This document shows positions 1-8,283 of a DNA stretch of 64,000 nucleotides, one piece after another. The notes under the pieces are model-generated. The model was not told the origin of the DNA. It worked only from the letters and a program-made list of their open reading frames with translations, and searched no databases. The position numbers and the translations under genes are program-made. Source of the stretch: Psychromonas sp. 14N.309.X.WAT.B.A12 (GTDB lineage Bacteria > Pseudomonadota > Gammaproteobacteria > Enterobacterales > Psychromonadaceae). The DNA lies in the NCBI RefSeq assembly GCF_030397575.1, contig NZ_JAPNXS010000006.1:1-64000 (forward strand). The letters run 5' to 3'. Numbering within the stretch: the first letter of the stretch is position 1; each line of letters opens with the position of its first letter.

Positions 1-49
<49 letters not shown>

Positions 50-187
50 CTTCTTATTTTACACCTTTTAAACTCCCTAGTATCAAAAATCAACTCAACT
101 CCAAACTATATAAACCCTTTATTAAAACTTTTAAAAGCAATTTAATTAATTAGAGCTAATGTATATTAGAAACTAATTCAAAGTAAC

Positions 188-261
188 TTGGTAGCTCGTC
201 GGGCTCAACTCTCAGTAAACAATGACGAAGGTCGTAGGTTCAAATCCTGCTCTCGCAACCA
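188..261 (+). pseudogene. tRNA-fMet-like fragment 1
   Basis: From TTGGTAGCTCGTCGGGCTCA onward this copies the D-loop to anticodon-arm part of tRNA-fMet. The anticodon and the 3' half of its stem are then replaced by about 20 bases with the core CTCTCAGTAAACAAT, after which the tRNA resumes perfectly to CCA at 259-261. There is no 5' acceptor strand, so it cannot fold as a tRNA. Confidence 0.8.
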
Positions 262-363
262 CTTCTTATGAAAATCCCCCTAAAACTCATTACTTACTTA
301 TTAAATAATCCATCTAAAGCTATATTATTTTCATTTTAAATATTTAATTGAGAAATGCAGCAG

Positions 364-438
364 CTTAGTAGCTCGTCGGGCTCAGCTCTCAGTAAACAAT
401 GGCGAAGGCCGTAGGTTCAAATCCTGCTCTGACAACCA
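364..438 (+). pseudogene. tRNA-fMet-like fragment 2
   Basis: Same structure as fragment 1, including the foreign CTCTCAGTAAACAAT segment in place of the anticodon arm, but with more drift (TTAGTAGCTCG for TTGGTAGCTCG; GACAACCA for CGCAACCA). It lacks the 5' acceptor strand. Confidence 0.75.
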
Positions 439-576
439 CTTCTTATTTAATACCTTTTAAACTCTCTATTATCAAAAATCAACTCAACTCCAAACTATAT
501 AAACCCTTTATTAAAACTTTCAAAAGCAATCTAATTAATTAGAGCTAATGTATATTAGAAACTAATTCAAAGTAAC

Positions 577-650
577 TTGGTAGCTCGTCGGGCTCAACTC
601 TCAGTAAATAATAGCGAAAGCAGTAGGTTCAAATCCTGCTCTCGCAACCA
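577..650 (+). pseudogene. tRNA-fMet-like fragment 3
   Basis: Lies exactly 389 bases after fragment 1, with an almost identical upstream spacer. The replaced anticodon segment reads CTCTCAGTAAATAAT. The T arm and CCA end are intact. It is non-functional for the same reasons as fragment 1. Confidence 0.8.
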
Positions 651-730
651 CTTCTTATTTATTACTTCCTTTATCTAAAGTCCCCATAACTTAATGTTAT
701 TTTCAGTCTTAAGCTTAATATATACAACAG

Positions 731-790
731 CTTAGTAGCTCATCAAACACGACTCTCTATAAATAATGGGTCTATAGACCACCCCTTTCA
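731..790 (+). pseudogene. tRNA-fMet-like fragment 4, strongly decayed
   Basis: CTTAGTAGCTCATC and ACTCTCTATAAATAATGG match the D-loop region and the replaced anticodon segment of the earlier fragments. The T arm is no longer recognisable. A still weaker trace (TCCTGTAAACAATAG, then AGATTCAATTATTACTC) lies at about 866-907. Confidence 0.5.
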
Positions 791-1017
791 ACAATTTTGA
801 CTTCGTAAGCCAAAACCTTTTGGGACTTTAAAGAAAAATAATATCCAGTAAGGGTCGCACTCGGTTCCTGTAAACAATAGTAAAGACCTAAGATTCAATT
901 ATTACTCACCTCTATAACTAGTTAAGTAATTTCAATCGACCACAAAACATAATTAAATTAATAATGAAAATATAACAACAACTTTTCTTGCACCTAGGCT
1001 CTAAAAAAAATTATACT

Positions 1018-1036
1018 AATAATAACTATTATCATT
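1018..1036 (+). promoter_or_regulatory. candidate Fur box upstream of vctP
   Basis: AATAATAACTATTATCATT, 22 bases before the vctP start, matches the Fur consensus (GATAATGATAATCATTATC) at roughly 12 of 19 positions. Its place before an iron-siderophore operon supports iron repression. Confidence 0.6.
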
Positions 1037-1058
1037 ACTATCAAAGTCTGAAGGTGTC

Positions 1059-1955
1059 ATGAATATTAAAAAAACATTATTACTACTTTTATGTGTAACT
1101 AGCCTAAGTACGACCGCAGAAACTGTCTCGGTTAAACATAATTTAGGCATAACAACGATAGATCATATACCTGAGCGTGTGGTGGTAATCGGTGTAGGAC
1201 CTTTAGATACCCTAGACTATTTTGGTATCCACCCTATTGCAGTGACCAAAGGAACAGCATTTCCACCTTATCTAGCGCAGTATGATAAAGATAATGTAGC
1301 GTCTTCAGGCTCATTATTTGAACCGGATTTCGAAGCTATTTATAATTTAAAGCCAGATTTAATTATCGTTGGACCACGCAGTGCACAATCTTACAAAGAG
1401 TTATCTGAGATCGCACCAACACTACTTTATGCTTTAGATGAAAAACAAACCTACTGGGAAAGTACACAAACTCAATGGAGAAACATTGGTAAACTCTTTG
1501 CTATATCACCAGCAGTAGAAAAAACCATTACACAACTTAGTACGCAAATTAGCGCTATTAAATCACATAATGAGCAACATAGAGTGGATGCCTTAACTAT
1601 CATGGGCTCTGGAGGTAATATTTCAGCCTTTGGGGCGAAATCACGCTTTTCAGCTATTTACAAAGACTTTGGCTACCAAGAAACAGTCAAAAATATTAAG
1701 AATAGCCGCCATGGTGACTTAGTTTCTTATGAGTTCATTCGTGATGCACAACCGACTAACTTGTTTGTACTTGATAGAGATAAATTAGTAAATAAAGGTA
1801 AAAGTGAAACACGTGAACAATTTGAAAACGATTTAATCAAGGCAACTCCAGCTTACCAAAATAAACGCATGATATTTTTAGATATAAACGCATGGTACTT
1901 AACCGTAGGTGGAGTGACCGCGACTCAACAAATGATTAAAGATATTTCTCACTAA
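1059..1955 (+). CDS. vctP: periplasmic iron-siderophore binding protein (VctP/FatB type)
   Basis: 298 residues. It begins with a Sec signal peptide (hydrophobic LLLLLCVTSLSTTA, likely cleaved near residue 20) and then has the two-lobed iron-siderophore binding fold of the FatB/CeuE/YclQ group: an IPERVVVIG strand, the FEPDFEAIYNLKPDLIIV element and YLTVGG near the C terminus. It should deliver a catechol-type ferric siderophore from the outer-membrane receptor to the inner-membrane permease. The ATG is preceded by GAAGGTG. It is the first gene of a same-strand set with two permeases and an ATPase, in the order of the Vibrio cholerae vctPDGC locus. The symbol is by analogy, and the real ligand is unknown. 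Confidence 0.85.
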   Translation: MNIKKTLLLLLCVTSLSTTAETVSVKHNLGITTIDHIPERVVVIGVGPLDTLDYFGIHPIAVTKGTAFPPYLAQYDKDNVASSGSLFEPDFEAIYNLKPDLIIVGPRSAQSYKELSEIAPTLLYALDEKQTYWESTQTQWRNIGKLFAISPAVEKTITQLSTQISAIKSHNEQHRVDALTIMGSGGNISAFGAKSRFSAIYKDFGYQETVKNIKNSRHGDLVSYEFIRDAQPTNLFVLDRDKLVNKGKSETREQFENDLIKATPAYQNKRMIFLDINAWYLTVGGVTATQQMIKDISH

Positions 1956-2009
1956 TTCTATTCTCCTTGCCCGTCTCATTGATGGGCATTTTATTATCGG
2001 AACAAAACT

Positions 2010-2948
2010 GTGAAGTGGTTATTCTTTTCTCTGTGCTTATTAAGTTTAGGTTCACTTTTTGTCGGTGTGAGCCAGCTGTCTGTTATCTCTTTAATTGAAC
2101 TAGATTCAGATGCCTGGGATCTGCTTATTACTAGTAGACTTCCTCGATTATTAGCTATTTTATTGGCAGGTGCGGGGCTAAGTATTGCGGGCTTAGTCAT
2201 GCAACAAATCAGTCAAAATAAGTTTGCAGCCCCTTCTACTTCAGGCACGATTGAATGTGCAATGTTAGGCTATATGTTAAGCCTGTTACTATTTGGCAAT
2301 GGCGATGCATTATGGCTAATTTTCTTAACCGCTATTATTGGTACCTTGGTCTTTGTTAAGTTAATACAATCAATTCAGTTTAAAAATGCCATTTTTGTGC
2401 CTTTAATTGGAATAATATTCGGTAATATTATTCAGTCATTGGTTACCTTTATTGCTTATAAGTTTGATGCCTTGCAAAATTTGTCAAACTGGAGCTTGGC
2501 CAACTTTTCTAATATTTTACAAGGCGACTTCGAGTTACTTTATATCGCCATTCCCTGCGCTATTATCACCTATCTATATGCCAACCAAATTTCTGCTGTA
2601 GGCATTGGCAAAAGCTTCGCCACCAATCTAGGTTTAAAGTACGGACAAATAGTCACGATCGGCGTCATTTTAGTCTCTATGATGGCCGCCACTGTAGTGA
2701 TGATTGTCGGCGAGTTGCCTTTCCTAGGTTTAATCGTGCCTAATATTATTGCTTATTATCAAGGTGATAATTTAAAGAAAAATTTACCCAATACTGCTTT
2801 ATTAGGGGCATGTGTGGTACTGGTTTGTGATTTAATCAGCCGAATTATTATTTTCCCTTACGAATTACCTGTGTCCATGTTTATCAGTATTATTGGCGGT
2901 TTAGTCTTTATTGTTTTACTGTTAAAGAGAGAAGCTAATGACAGATAA
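2010..2948 (+). CDS. vctD: siderophore ABC transporter permease 1 (VctD/FatD type)
   Basis: 312 residues, almost entirely hydrophobic with about 8-10 membrane segments; FecCD-family permease. Family signatures include RLPRLLAILLAGAGLSIAG near residues 43-61 and the cytoplasmic coupling region GELPFLGLIVPNI near 231-243. It pairs with the next permease to form the channel for the ferric siderophore. The start is GTG at 2010. The stop overlaps the ATG of the next gene by 11 bases, so translation is probably coupled. It lies 54 bases after vctP. Confidence 0.85.
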   Translation: MKWLFFSLCLLSLGSLFVGVSQLSVISLIELDSDAWDLLITSRLPRLLAILLAGAGLSIAGLVMQQISQNKFAAPSTSGTIECAMLGYMLSLLLFGNGDALWLIFLTAIIGTLVFVKLIQSIQFKNAIFVPLIGIIFGNIIQSLVTFIAYKFDALQNLSNWSLANFSNILQGDFELLYIAIPCAIITYLYANQISAVGIGKSFATNLGLKYGQIVTIGVILVSMMAATVVMIVGELPFLGLIVPNIIAYYQGDNLKKNLPNTALLGACVVLVCDLISRIIIFPYELPVSMFISIIGGLVFIVLLLKREANDR

Positions 2949-3888
2949 ATCCAAAATATGCTTGCTCATCATTTTAATCGTTAGTTTTGCAGTGTTCTTG
3001 CTGGGTCATGGCCTAACAGCTGATAATTATCAATATTTTTTGTCTAAACGAACTCCTAAAATACTCGCGATGATCTTAGCGAGTATTGCCATTGCTTTAT
3101 CTTCTTTTGCATTTCAAACCATAACCCATAATCGGATTTTAACTCCGAGTATCATGGGATTTGATGCCTTATATTTATTAATACAGGTCAGCATTGTTTT
3201 TATCACTGGTAGTTTAAGTGTGGTTGCACTCAATCCTTATATCAACTTTTCTATTTCAGCCTTTATTATGGTGAGCTTCTCTACCCTACTCTTCCACTTT
3301 TATTTTGGTTCTGGAAGGCGCAATATTATCGTACTGCTGTTGGTTGGGGTTGTACTCAGCCAGCTACTTTTTAATATCGCTAATATGTTAGTGATGATGT
3401 TAGACCCTAATGAGTATGCCGTTGTACAAGCTAATATGTTTGCTAGCTTTGGCACGGTATCGAAGCAATTAGTTTACCTTTGTATCCCAATTATTCTGTT
3501 AGCGGCAATAGCGCTATTTAAACATGCTAATGTGCTCGATGTGTTATGGCTAGAAAATGATAATGCCACCAGCTTAGGTGTAGATGTACCAATAGTCACC
3601 AAACGTGCTTTATTACTCAGTGCTTTATTAATTGCGGTGTCGACAGCATTAGTCGGCCCTGTTTTATTTTTAGGACTTTTAGTCACTAATTTGACTCGAG
3701 AATGGTTCACGACCTACCAACATAAAACGCTCTTTATAGGCTGTAGCTTAATCTCCATGTTAGCTTTACTCAGTGGTCAAGTCATTGTTGAACATGTCTT
3801 TGCATTACAAACGACTTTAAGTGTGGTTATTAACTTTATTGGCGGGCTTTATTTCTTAAGAATGTTACTCAAAAACCAAATTGTCTAA
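2938..3888 (+). CDS. vctG: siderophore ABC transporter permease 2 (VctG/FatC type)
   Basis: 316 residues, FecCD-family permease with about nine membrane segments. RTPKILAMILASIAIALSS near residues 34-52 corresponds to RLPRLLA in its partner, and VGPVLFLGLLVTNLTR near 238-253 is the coupling element that contacts the ATPase. It begins inside the end of vctD and is followed after 24 bases by the ATPase gene. It differs enough from VctD that the transporter is expected to be a heterodimer, as in the Vct, Fat and Ceu systems. Confidence 0.85.
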   Translation: MTDKSKICLLIILIVSFAVFLLGHGLTADNYQYFLSKRTPKILAMILASIAIALSSFAFQTITHNRILTPSIMGFDALYLLIQVSIVFITGSLSVVALNPYINFSISAFIMVSFSTLLFHFYFGSGRRNIIVLLLVGVVLSQLLFNIANMLVMMLDPNEYAVVQANMFASFGTVSKQLVYLCIPIILLAAIALFKHANVLDVLWLENDNATSLGVDVPIVTKRALLLSALLIAVSTALVGPVLFLGLLVTNLTREWFTTYQHKTLFIGCSLISMLALLSGQVIVEHVFALQTTLSVVINFIGGLYFLRMLLKNQIV

Positions 3889-3912
3889 ACATAGTAATAG
3901 GTAAGTAGGCAC

Positions 3913-4668
3913 ATGATAAAAGTAGAAAATATTAACAAACAATATGCCGGTAAACTGGTTGCCAGCAATATCAATGTCGCCTTTGAAAAAGGCAAAGTCA
4001 CCTCCATTATTGGGCCTAATGGTGCGGGAAAAAGCACTTTATTATCTATCATGAGTCGCTTACTTGATAAGGATTCAGGCAGTGTTTATGTAGATGGAAC
4101 TGAGTTAGAAAAATGGGCGACTAAAACCCTAGCGAAAAGACTGGCAGTGTTAAAACAGACTAATAACTTAAATATGCGCTTTACCGTTAAAGAGCTCATT
4201 TCATTTGGACGCTTTCCACATTCACAGGGTAAGTTAACAGACACCGACCGACAGGTAATACAACATGCAATTGAATATTTAGACTTACAAGTAATTCAAG
4301 ATAAGTACCTTGATAACTTGAGTGGTGGACAAAAACAATTAGCATTTATTGCAATGGTAATGGCACAGGATACAGATTACGTTTTACTCGATGAACCTTT
4401 GAATAATTTAGATATCAAACACTCCCTACAGATCATGAAAAACATTCGTCGCCTAGCACATGATATGAATAAAGCCGTGGTGATTGTTATCCACGATATT
4501 AACTTTGCTTCCTGTTATTCCGATAACATCATCGCCATGAAAAATGGTGAAGTTGCCATTGCCGGTAGTGTGCAAGAAGTGATTCGAGCGCCGGTATTAG
4601 AAAGTATTTACGACACTCCTTTTAAAGTTGTGACCTTAGACAACCAAAATGTCTGTGTTTATTATTAA
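3913..4668 (+). CDS. vctC: siderophore ABC transporter ATPase (VctC type)
   Basis: 251 residues, one ABC domain: Walker A GPNGAGKS at 34-41, signature LSGGQ at about 136-140, Walker B VLLDEP at about 157-162 and the switch histidine in VIHDIN. It powers ferric-siderophore import through VctDG. It is the last gene of the iron operon and ends 3 bases from the convergent end of the araC-type gene, with no visible terminator between them, so the two transcripts may overlap. Confidence 0.87.
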   Translation: MIKVENINKQYAGKLVASNINVAFEKGKVTSIIGPNGAGKSTLLSIMSRLLDKDSGSVYVDGTELEKWATKTLAKRLAVLKQTNNLNMRFTVKELISFGRFPHSQGKLTDTDRQVIQHAIEYLDLQVIQDKYLDNLSGGQKQLAFIAMVMAQDTDYVLLDEPLNNLDIKHSLQIMKNIRRLAHDMNKAVVIVIHDINFASCYSDNIIAMKNGEVAIAGSVQEVIRAPVLESIYDTPFKVVTLDNQNVCVYY

Positions 4669-4671
4669 TAC

Positions 4672-5718
4672 CTAACTATTTTTTACTGATTCTGTTGGTG
4701 AATAACCGAACTGCTTTTTAAACGCATTAGTAAAGTTTGAAGGGTGGCGATAGCCTGCGTTATAAGCAACTTCGGTAATTGAAACAGCACCTCTTCCTAA
4801 CTGCTGTTTCGCTATTTCCAAACGTCGACGACGAATATAACTATTAACGCTGCAGCCTAACGTGGCTTTAAATTTCCTTTGCAAGCTAGAAGCACTCATG
4901 GCAGATACTTCAGACAAGGTTTGTATTGAAATTGAATCGTTGATATGTGACTCAATATAGACCATTAGGGCATCTAACCGTTGGTCAAAATGGTTGTCGA
5001 TATTTGATAGATTGGAACCTGCTTGAATTGTATTTTGGATATTGATGTTTTTTAGCTGTTCAAAAATAGTCATAAACAGGGTTAAGGTTAAACTTTCAAC
5101 TTGCATTCTCTGCATAAAATTCGTTGGAGAACTTAAGCGAATCAGATCTTTACTCAAAGACAAGACCTGCTCATTCAACCGCAATTTAAAATAAGCTAAG
5201 TGTTGCGTTAAAAAGGCATAAAAAGATTCTTCTCGATCGCACCTGCTTTCTACCCACTCAATCGGTAAACTAATATTGAGTTTAGTAACATGATTATCTG
5301 CATATAATTGACGATGGAAACTAGCTGGTTTGCTGAGGTTAACTAACACTGCATTACAACTTGTATCTGCATCTAACTCAAAATTAAGTGAGTCATAACC
5401 AAACTCCAACTTACCTTCTAATAAAACAACAATTACTAACGATTTTTGTACAGTAGACAACACTTCAAAATCGATCAGTTCGTGTGTTTTTCCTCCCTGT
5501 AAAGTAAAACCATTATTAACATGATAAGAGATAAGTTGGCCTTCCGACAATGCTAAAGGCGGTGCTTTTTGTGAAGATGAGATATGACGAGAGTAGTGTT
5601 CAGAGATAACAGTTTGGTGATCCTGCTGTTCGAGACAACGTGTCCCACACCCTTTAAGGGTATATTTATTAGCCTCTTCCATGTGCGCTTTCCTCATAAC
5701 ATAATGGTTATTTTGCAT
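4672..5718 (-). CDS. vctR: AraC-family regulator of the siderophore locus (VctR/PchR-like)
   Basis: 348 residues. The C-terminal 100 residues form the AraC double helix-turn-helix: SISIQTLSEVSAMSASSLQR is the first helix pair and ITEVAYNAGYRHPSNFTNAF, with GYSPTE after it, the second. The N-terminal 240 residues are the sensing half and resemble PchR-type siderophore-responsive activators only in general layout. The gene is divergent from the TonB receptor gene and shares an 87-base promoter region holding a Fur-like box. By analogy with V. cholerae it should activate the receptor or transporter genes when the ferric siderophore is present. Confidence 0.75.
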   Translation of the reverse strand: MQNNHYVMRKAHMEEANKYTLKGCGTRCLEQQDHQTVISEHYSRHISSSQKAPPLALSEGQLISYHVNNGFTLQGGKTHELIDFEVLSTVQKSLVIVVLLEGKLEFGYDSLNFELDADTSCNAVLVNLSKPASFHRQLYADNHVTKLNISLPIEWVESRCDREESFYAFLTQHLAYFKLRLNEQVLSLSKDLIRLSSPTNFMQRMQVESLTLTLFMTIFEQLKNINIQNTIQAGSNLSNIDNHFDQRLDALMVYIESHINDSISIQTLSEVSAMSASSLQRKFKATLGCSVNSYIRRRRLEIAKQQLGRGAVSITEVAYNAGYRHPSNFTNAFKKQFGYSPTESVKNS

Positions 5719-5763
5719 AATTGATTAAGCTGTTCTGCCTCCATCAACTCCCCTATTATAAAC

Positions 5764-5782
5764 GCGAATAACTATCATTACT
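5764..5782 (+). promoter_or_regulatory. candidate Fur box between vctR and vctA
   Basis: GCGAATAACTATCATTACT agrees with the Fur consensus at about 12 of 19 positions. It shares the core TAACTAT-ATCATTAC with the site before vctP, which suggests one repressor for both promoters. It is suitably placed to repress vctA and vctR together. Confidence 0.6.
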
Positions 5783-5805
5783 AATTAATAATTTAAGGGA
5801 AGTAA

Positions 5806-7794
5806 ATGGAATTCAAAGCGGTAAAAAATAAGGTTTGTGTAGCAGTATTACTTGGTTTAAGTACACAAGTTATTGCAGAAGATACACAAACAATGGATCA
5901 GATAGTGGTATGGGGAACCAGCGTATCAAGTAATTCAGAAAACTTAGGTGACCAAGATATTTCATTAAAGCAAGCGGATCATATGTCAGATCTTCTTCGT
6001 GATATTCCAGGGGTAGATGTAGGTGGAACGCATTCGTTAACACAGCGTATCAACGTACGTAGTTTAGGGGAAAGTGACTTAGATATTCGTTTGGATGGTG
6101 CATCTCAACATGCGAATATGTTTCATCATATTGGTAACTTAACATTAAATCCCGATATTCTTAAATCTGTTGATATTGAGGTAGGTAATAACTCTGTTAC
6201 TCAATCAGGTTTAGGTGGCACAGTGCTTTTTGAAACTAAAGACGGTAAAGATCTATTACGTAATGGAGAGCAAGTTGGTGCTCGGGTTTATGGTGGTTAC
6301 GCAAGCAATGATAACCAACAAGGTTCTTTAACGGTATACGGTATGTTAAGCGATAAAGTTGACGCAATGATTTACGGTAATATAGTCGACCGCAATAATT
6401 TTGAAGATGGTGATGGCACTGAAACCTACGGTTCAGCAGGTAAAGTATCTAATATCTTATTTAAAGTGGGTTATGAACCTTCTGCTCAGCATCGTTTTGA
6501 ATTGAGCTATGACATGTATCGAGATAGTGGCGACTACAATCCCCGTCCAGATATGTCTGGTGATGCGAACTTAGGGTTAAGTGGTGACTTATTGATCCCT
6601 ACCGATTATGACCGTGACACAATTACCGCTTCCTATCAATTAAAAGGTCAAAAACACACCGGTAAAGCAAATGTTTACATCAGTACCACTGAAATTACAC
6701 GTGACGAAACAGTAATGGAAGGAGTATGGCCAACTAACCGTGTTTCAGTTAATACCGCTAAAAACCAAAATATAGGGATAAATACCCTATTTGAATCTAA
6801 CCTAGTGGTAGGCAGTTTTGATAACCAACTCAATTATGGTGTCGATTTTGTGCACCAAAACAGCAGTAGCACTTATGGTGATACCGACTATATGGATGAA
6901 AATGCTATCTCTAGCGCCATTTTCATTGAAGACCGCTTCTACTTTACCGATAACTTCTCTGTGACAGCCGGTCTCCGTTACGATAATTTCCGTCGTGATG
7001 CCGAAACCAGCGATAAAACATTTGATGATATTACTTGGGCTTTAGGCGTTGATTGGGATGTAACAGAGTCCGTCAGTTTATTTGCCAGTGCTCGAAGTCT
7101 GTTTAAAGGCCCAGAATTACTTGAAACCTTTATACAGTATCAAGACGTTGCCTATTTGGATGATGATATAAAAGCAGAAACAGGTTTAAACAGTGAAGTG
7201 GGAATACGTTACTCAGAATTCTTTGGTGAGCACTCAGTCAGCGCTAGCGCCACTGTCTTTCAGACTAATATTGATGATTACATTACAGAAACCTATCAAG
7301 ATGATGGCTCGTACTTAATCGAAAATATTGGAGATGCGGAAATAAAAGGCTTTGAGTTAAGTACCAGTTATGGGTACGACGCTTTCTTTACCAAGTTATC
7401 TTACTCACGTTCAGATTCAGACAACACAACGACAGGTGGCCCACTTCTTGATGCCAATGGTCGTAGTATGGATATCGGCGATAGTATCTCATTATCATTA
7501 GATTACGAACTATCATCGATCAATTTATTAGTAGGCTGGACATCAAACTTTGTATTAGAAGAAGATAATGTTGAAGATGATAGCGCGGTTAAAGAAGCTT
7601 ACAACACACATGATCTATACGCACAATGGAAGCCATCAAGTATCGAAGGACTACAATTAACCTTTGGCATTGATAACGTAACAGATGAATTATACACCTC
7701 TCATGCATCCAGAACTGGATCAGCTCGTGGTTACACATTAGATGATTATGAACCAGGCCGTAACTTTAAACTATCAGCCGCTTATCAATTCTAA
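5806..7794 (+). CDS. vctA: TonB-dependent siderophore receptor (VctA-like)
   Basis: 662 residues. A signal peptide ends near residue 24 (VIAED). A TonB box (MDQIVVWGT) follows, then a plug domain (LLRDIPGVDV, then INVRSLGESDLDIRLDGA) and a 22-strand-type barrel ending in aromatic F (LSAAYQF). It should carry a ferric siderophore across the outer membrane using TonB energy. RBS AAGGGA lies 8 bases before the ATG. A Fur-like box is upstream, and the periplasmic and inner-membrane importer is next door. Length is normal for catechol receptors; ligand specificity cannot be read from the sequence. Confidence 0.85.
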   Translation: MEFKAVKNKVCVAVLLGLSTQVIAEDTQTMDQIVVWGTSVSSNSENLGDQDISLKQADHMSDLLRDIPGVDVGGTHSLTQRINVRSLGESDLDIRLDGASQHANMFHHIGNLTLNPDILKSVDIEVGNNSVTQSGLGGTVLFETKDGKDLLRNGEQVGARVYGGYASNDNQQGSLTVYGMLSDKVDAMIYGNIVDRNNFEDGDGTETYGSAGKVSNILFKVGYEPSAQHRFELSYDMYRDSGDYNPRPDMSGDANLGLSGDLLIPTDYDRDTITASYQLKGQKHTGKANVYISTTEITRDETVMEGVWPTNRVSVNTAKNQNIGINTLFESNLVVGSFDNQLNYGVDFVHQNSSSTYGDTDYMDENAISSAIFIEDRFYFTDNFSVTAGLRYDNFRRDAETSDKTFDDITWALGVDWDVTESVSLFASARSLFKGPELLETFIQYQDVAYLDDDIKAETGLNSEVGIRYSEFFGEHSVSASATVFQTNIDDYITETYQDDGSYLIENIGDAEIKGFELSTSYGYDAFFTKLSYSRSDSDNTTTGGPLLDANGRSMDIGDSISLSLDYELSSINLLVGWTSNFVLEEDNVEDDSAVKEAYNTHDLYAQWKPSSIEGLQLTFGIDNVTDELYTSHASRTGSARGYTLDDYEPGRNFKLSAAYQF

Positions 7795-7816
7795 TTTATT
7801 TTTTATTACCCATGTT

Positions 7817-7840
7817 GAGGGCCTAACGGCTCTCTTTTTT
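7817..7840 (+). terminator. intrinsic terminator or attenuator after vctA
   Basis: GAGGGCC-TAAC-GGCTCTC (7-bp stem with one G:T pair) is followed directly by six T. Since the DUF2218 gene starts only 17 bases later on the same strand, this may reduce, rather than stop, transcription into it. Confidence 0.7.
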
Positions 7841-7857
7841 ATACTGGAAGCCAAACA

Positions 7858-8148
7858 ATGCATTATAGTAAAACATTAATAAAATCAGAAAATGCCGCTC
7901 GTTACTTGCAAACCCTATGTCGACACTTTTCAAGAAAAGTGCCAGCAGAATGGAATGAGCAAACAGGTAAAGTTAACTTTGCAATGGGCAACTGTGAACT
8001 AACTAACTTAACAGAAAGTAATGAATTAGCTGTTATTTGTAGCGCTGATTCATTGGCTAAATTAACCACAGTTCAACGTATTTTAGAACAACATGTAACC
8101 ATGCTATCCAGAAGAGAAACGATCCATATTGTTTGGATAGAAGGCTGA
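7858..8148 (+). CDS. DUF2218 family small protein
   Basis: 96 residues, no signal peptide or membrane segment. The layout (ENAARYLQTLCRHFSRKVPA near 12-31, the middle strand VNFAMGNCELT, and the end TIHIVWIEG) fits DUF2218, a small cytoplasmic alpha-beta family often found beside siderophore receptor or esterase genes. Its function is unknown; a role in intracellular iron or siderophore handling is inferred only from company. It follows vctA by 63 bases, with an attenuator-like hairpin between. A perfect 10-bp hairpin follows the stop codon. Confidence 0.75.
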   Translation: MHYSKTLIKSENAARYLQTLCRHFSRKVPAEWNEQTGKVNFAMGNCELTNLTESNELAVICSADSLAKLTTVQRILEQHVTMLSRRETIHIVWIEG

Positions 8149-8154
8149 TAATAT

Positions 8155-8182
8155 ATGCTTCTTCCACACTCTGAAGAAGCAT
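8155..8182. terminator. perfect hairpin between the DUF2218 and LysR genes
   Basis: ATGCTTCTTC and GAAGAAGCAT form a perfect 10-bp stem with an 8-base loop. There is no T tract on either side, so use as an intrinsic terminator is uncertain; the convergent position fits a two-way transcription barrier. Confidence 0.5.
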
Positions 8183-8283
8183 GACTGTGCTGTTCATTAA
8201 CAAATAACATTCGTAGCACCAACCAATCGCTCTAGTTTCTTAGCATAAGATTTAGATCTCACCTTTACTAACGGTAATCTTGT

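Larger units (their letters stand above)
50..827 (+). repeat. two diverged copies of a 389-bp tandem unit holding tRNA-like fragments
   Basis: The spacer at 50-187 is repeated nearly base for base at 439-576; the long common stretch includes AACTCAACTCCAAACTATAT and AGAGCTAATGTATATTAGAA. Fragment ends at 49, 261, 438 and 650 give alternating steps of 212 and 177 bases, so the unit is spacer A, fragment, spacer B, fragment. The second half of copy two (from about 651) is only loosely similar to 262-360. No open reading frame of interest lies in the first kilobase. Confidence 0.75.

Noticed and set aside
188-650. Additional functional tRNA genes or a CRISPR array
   Set aside because: The copies lack the 5' acceptor strand and an anticodon stem; the repeats are few, long and tRNA-derived.
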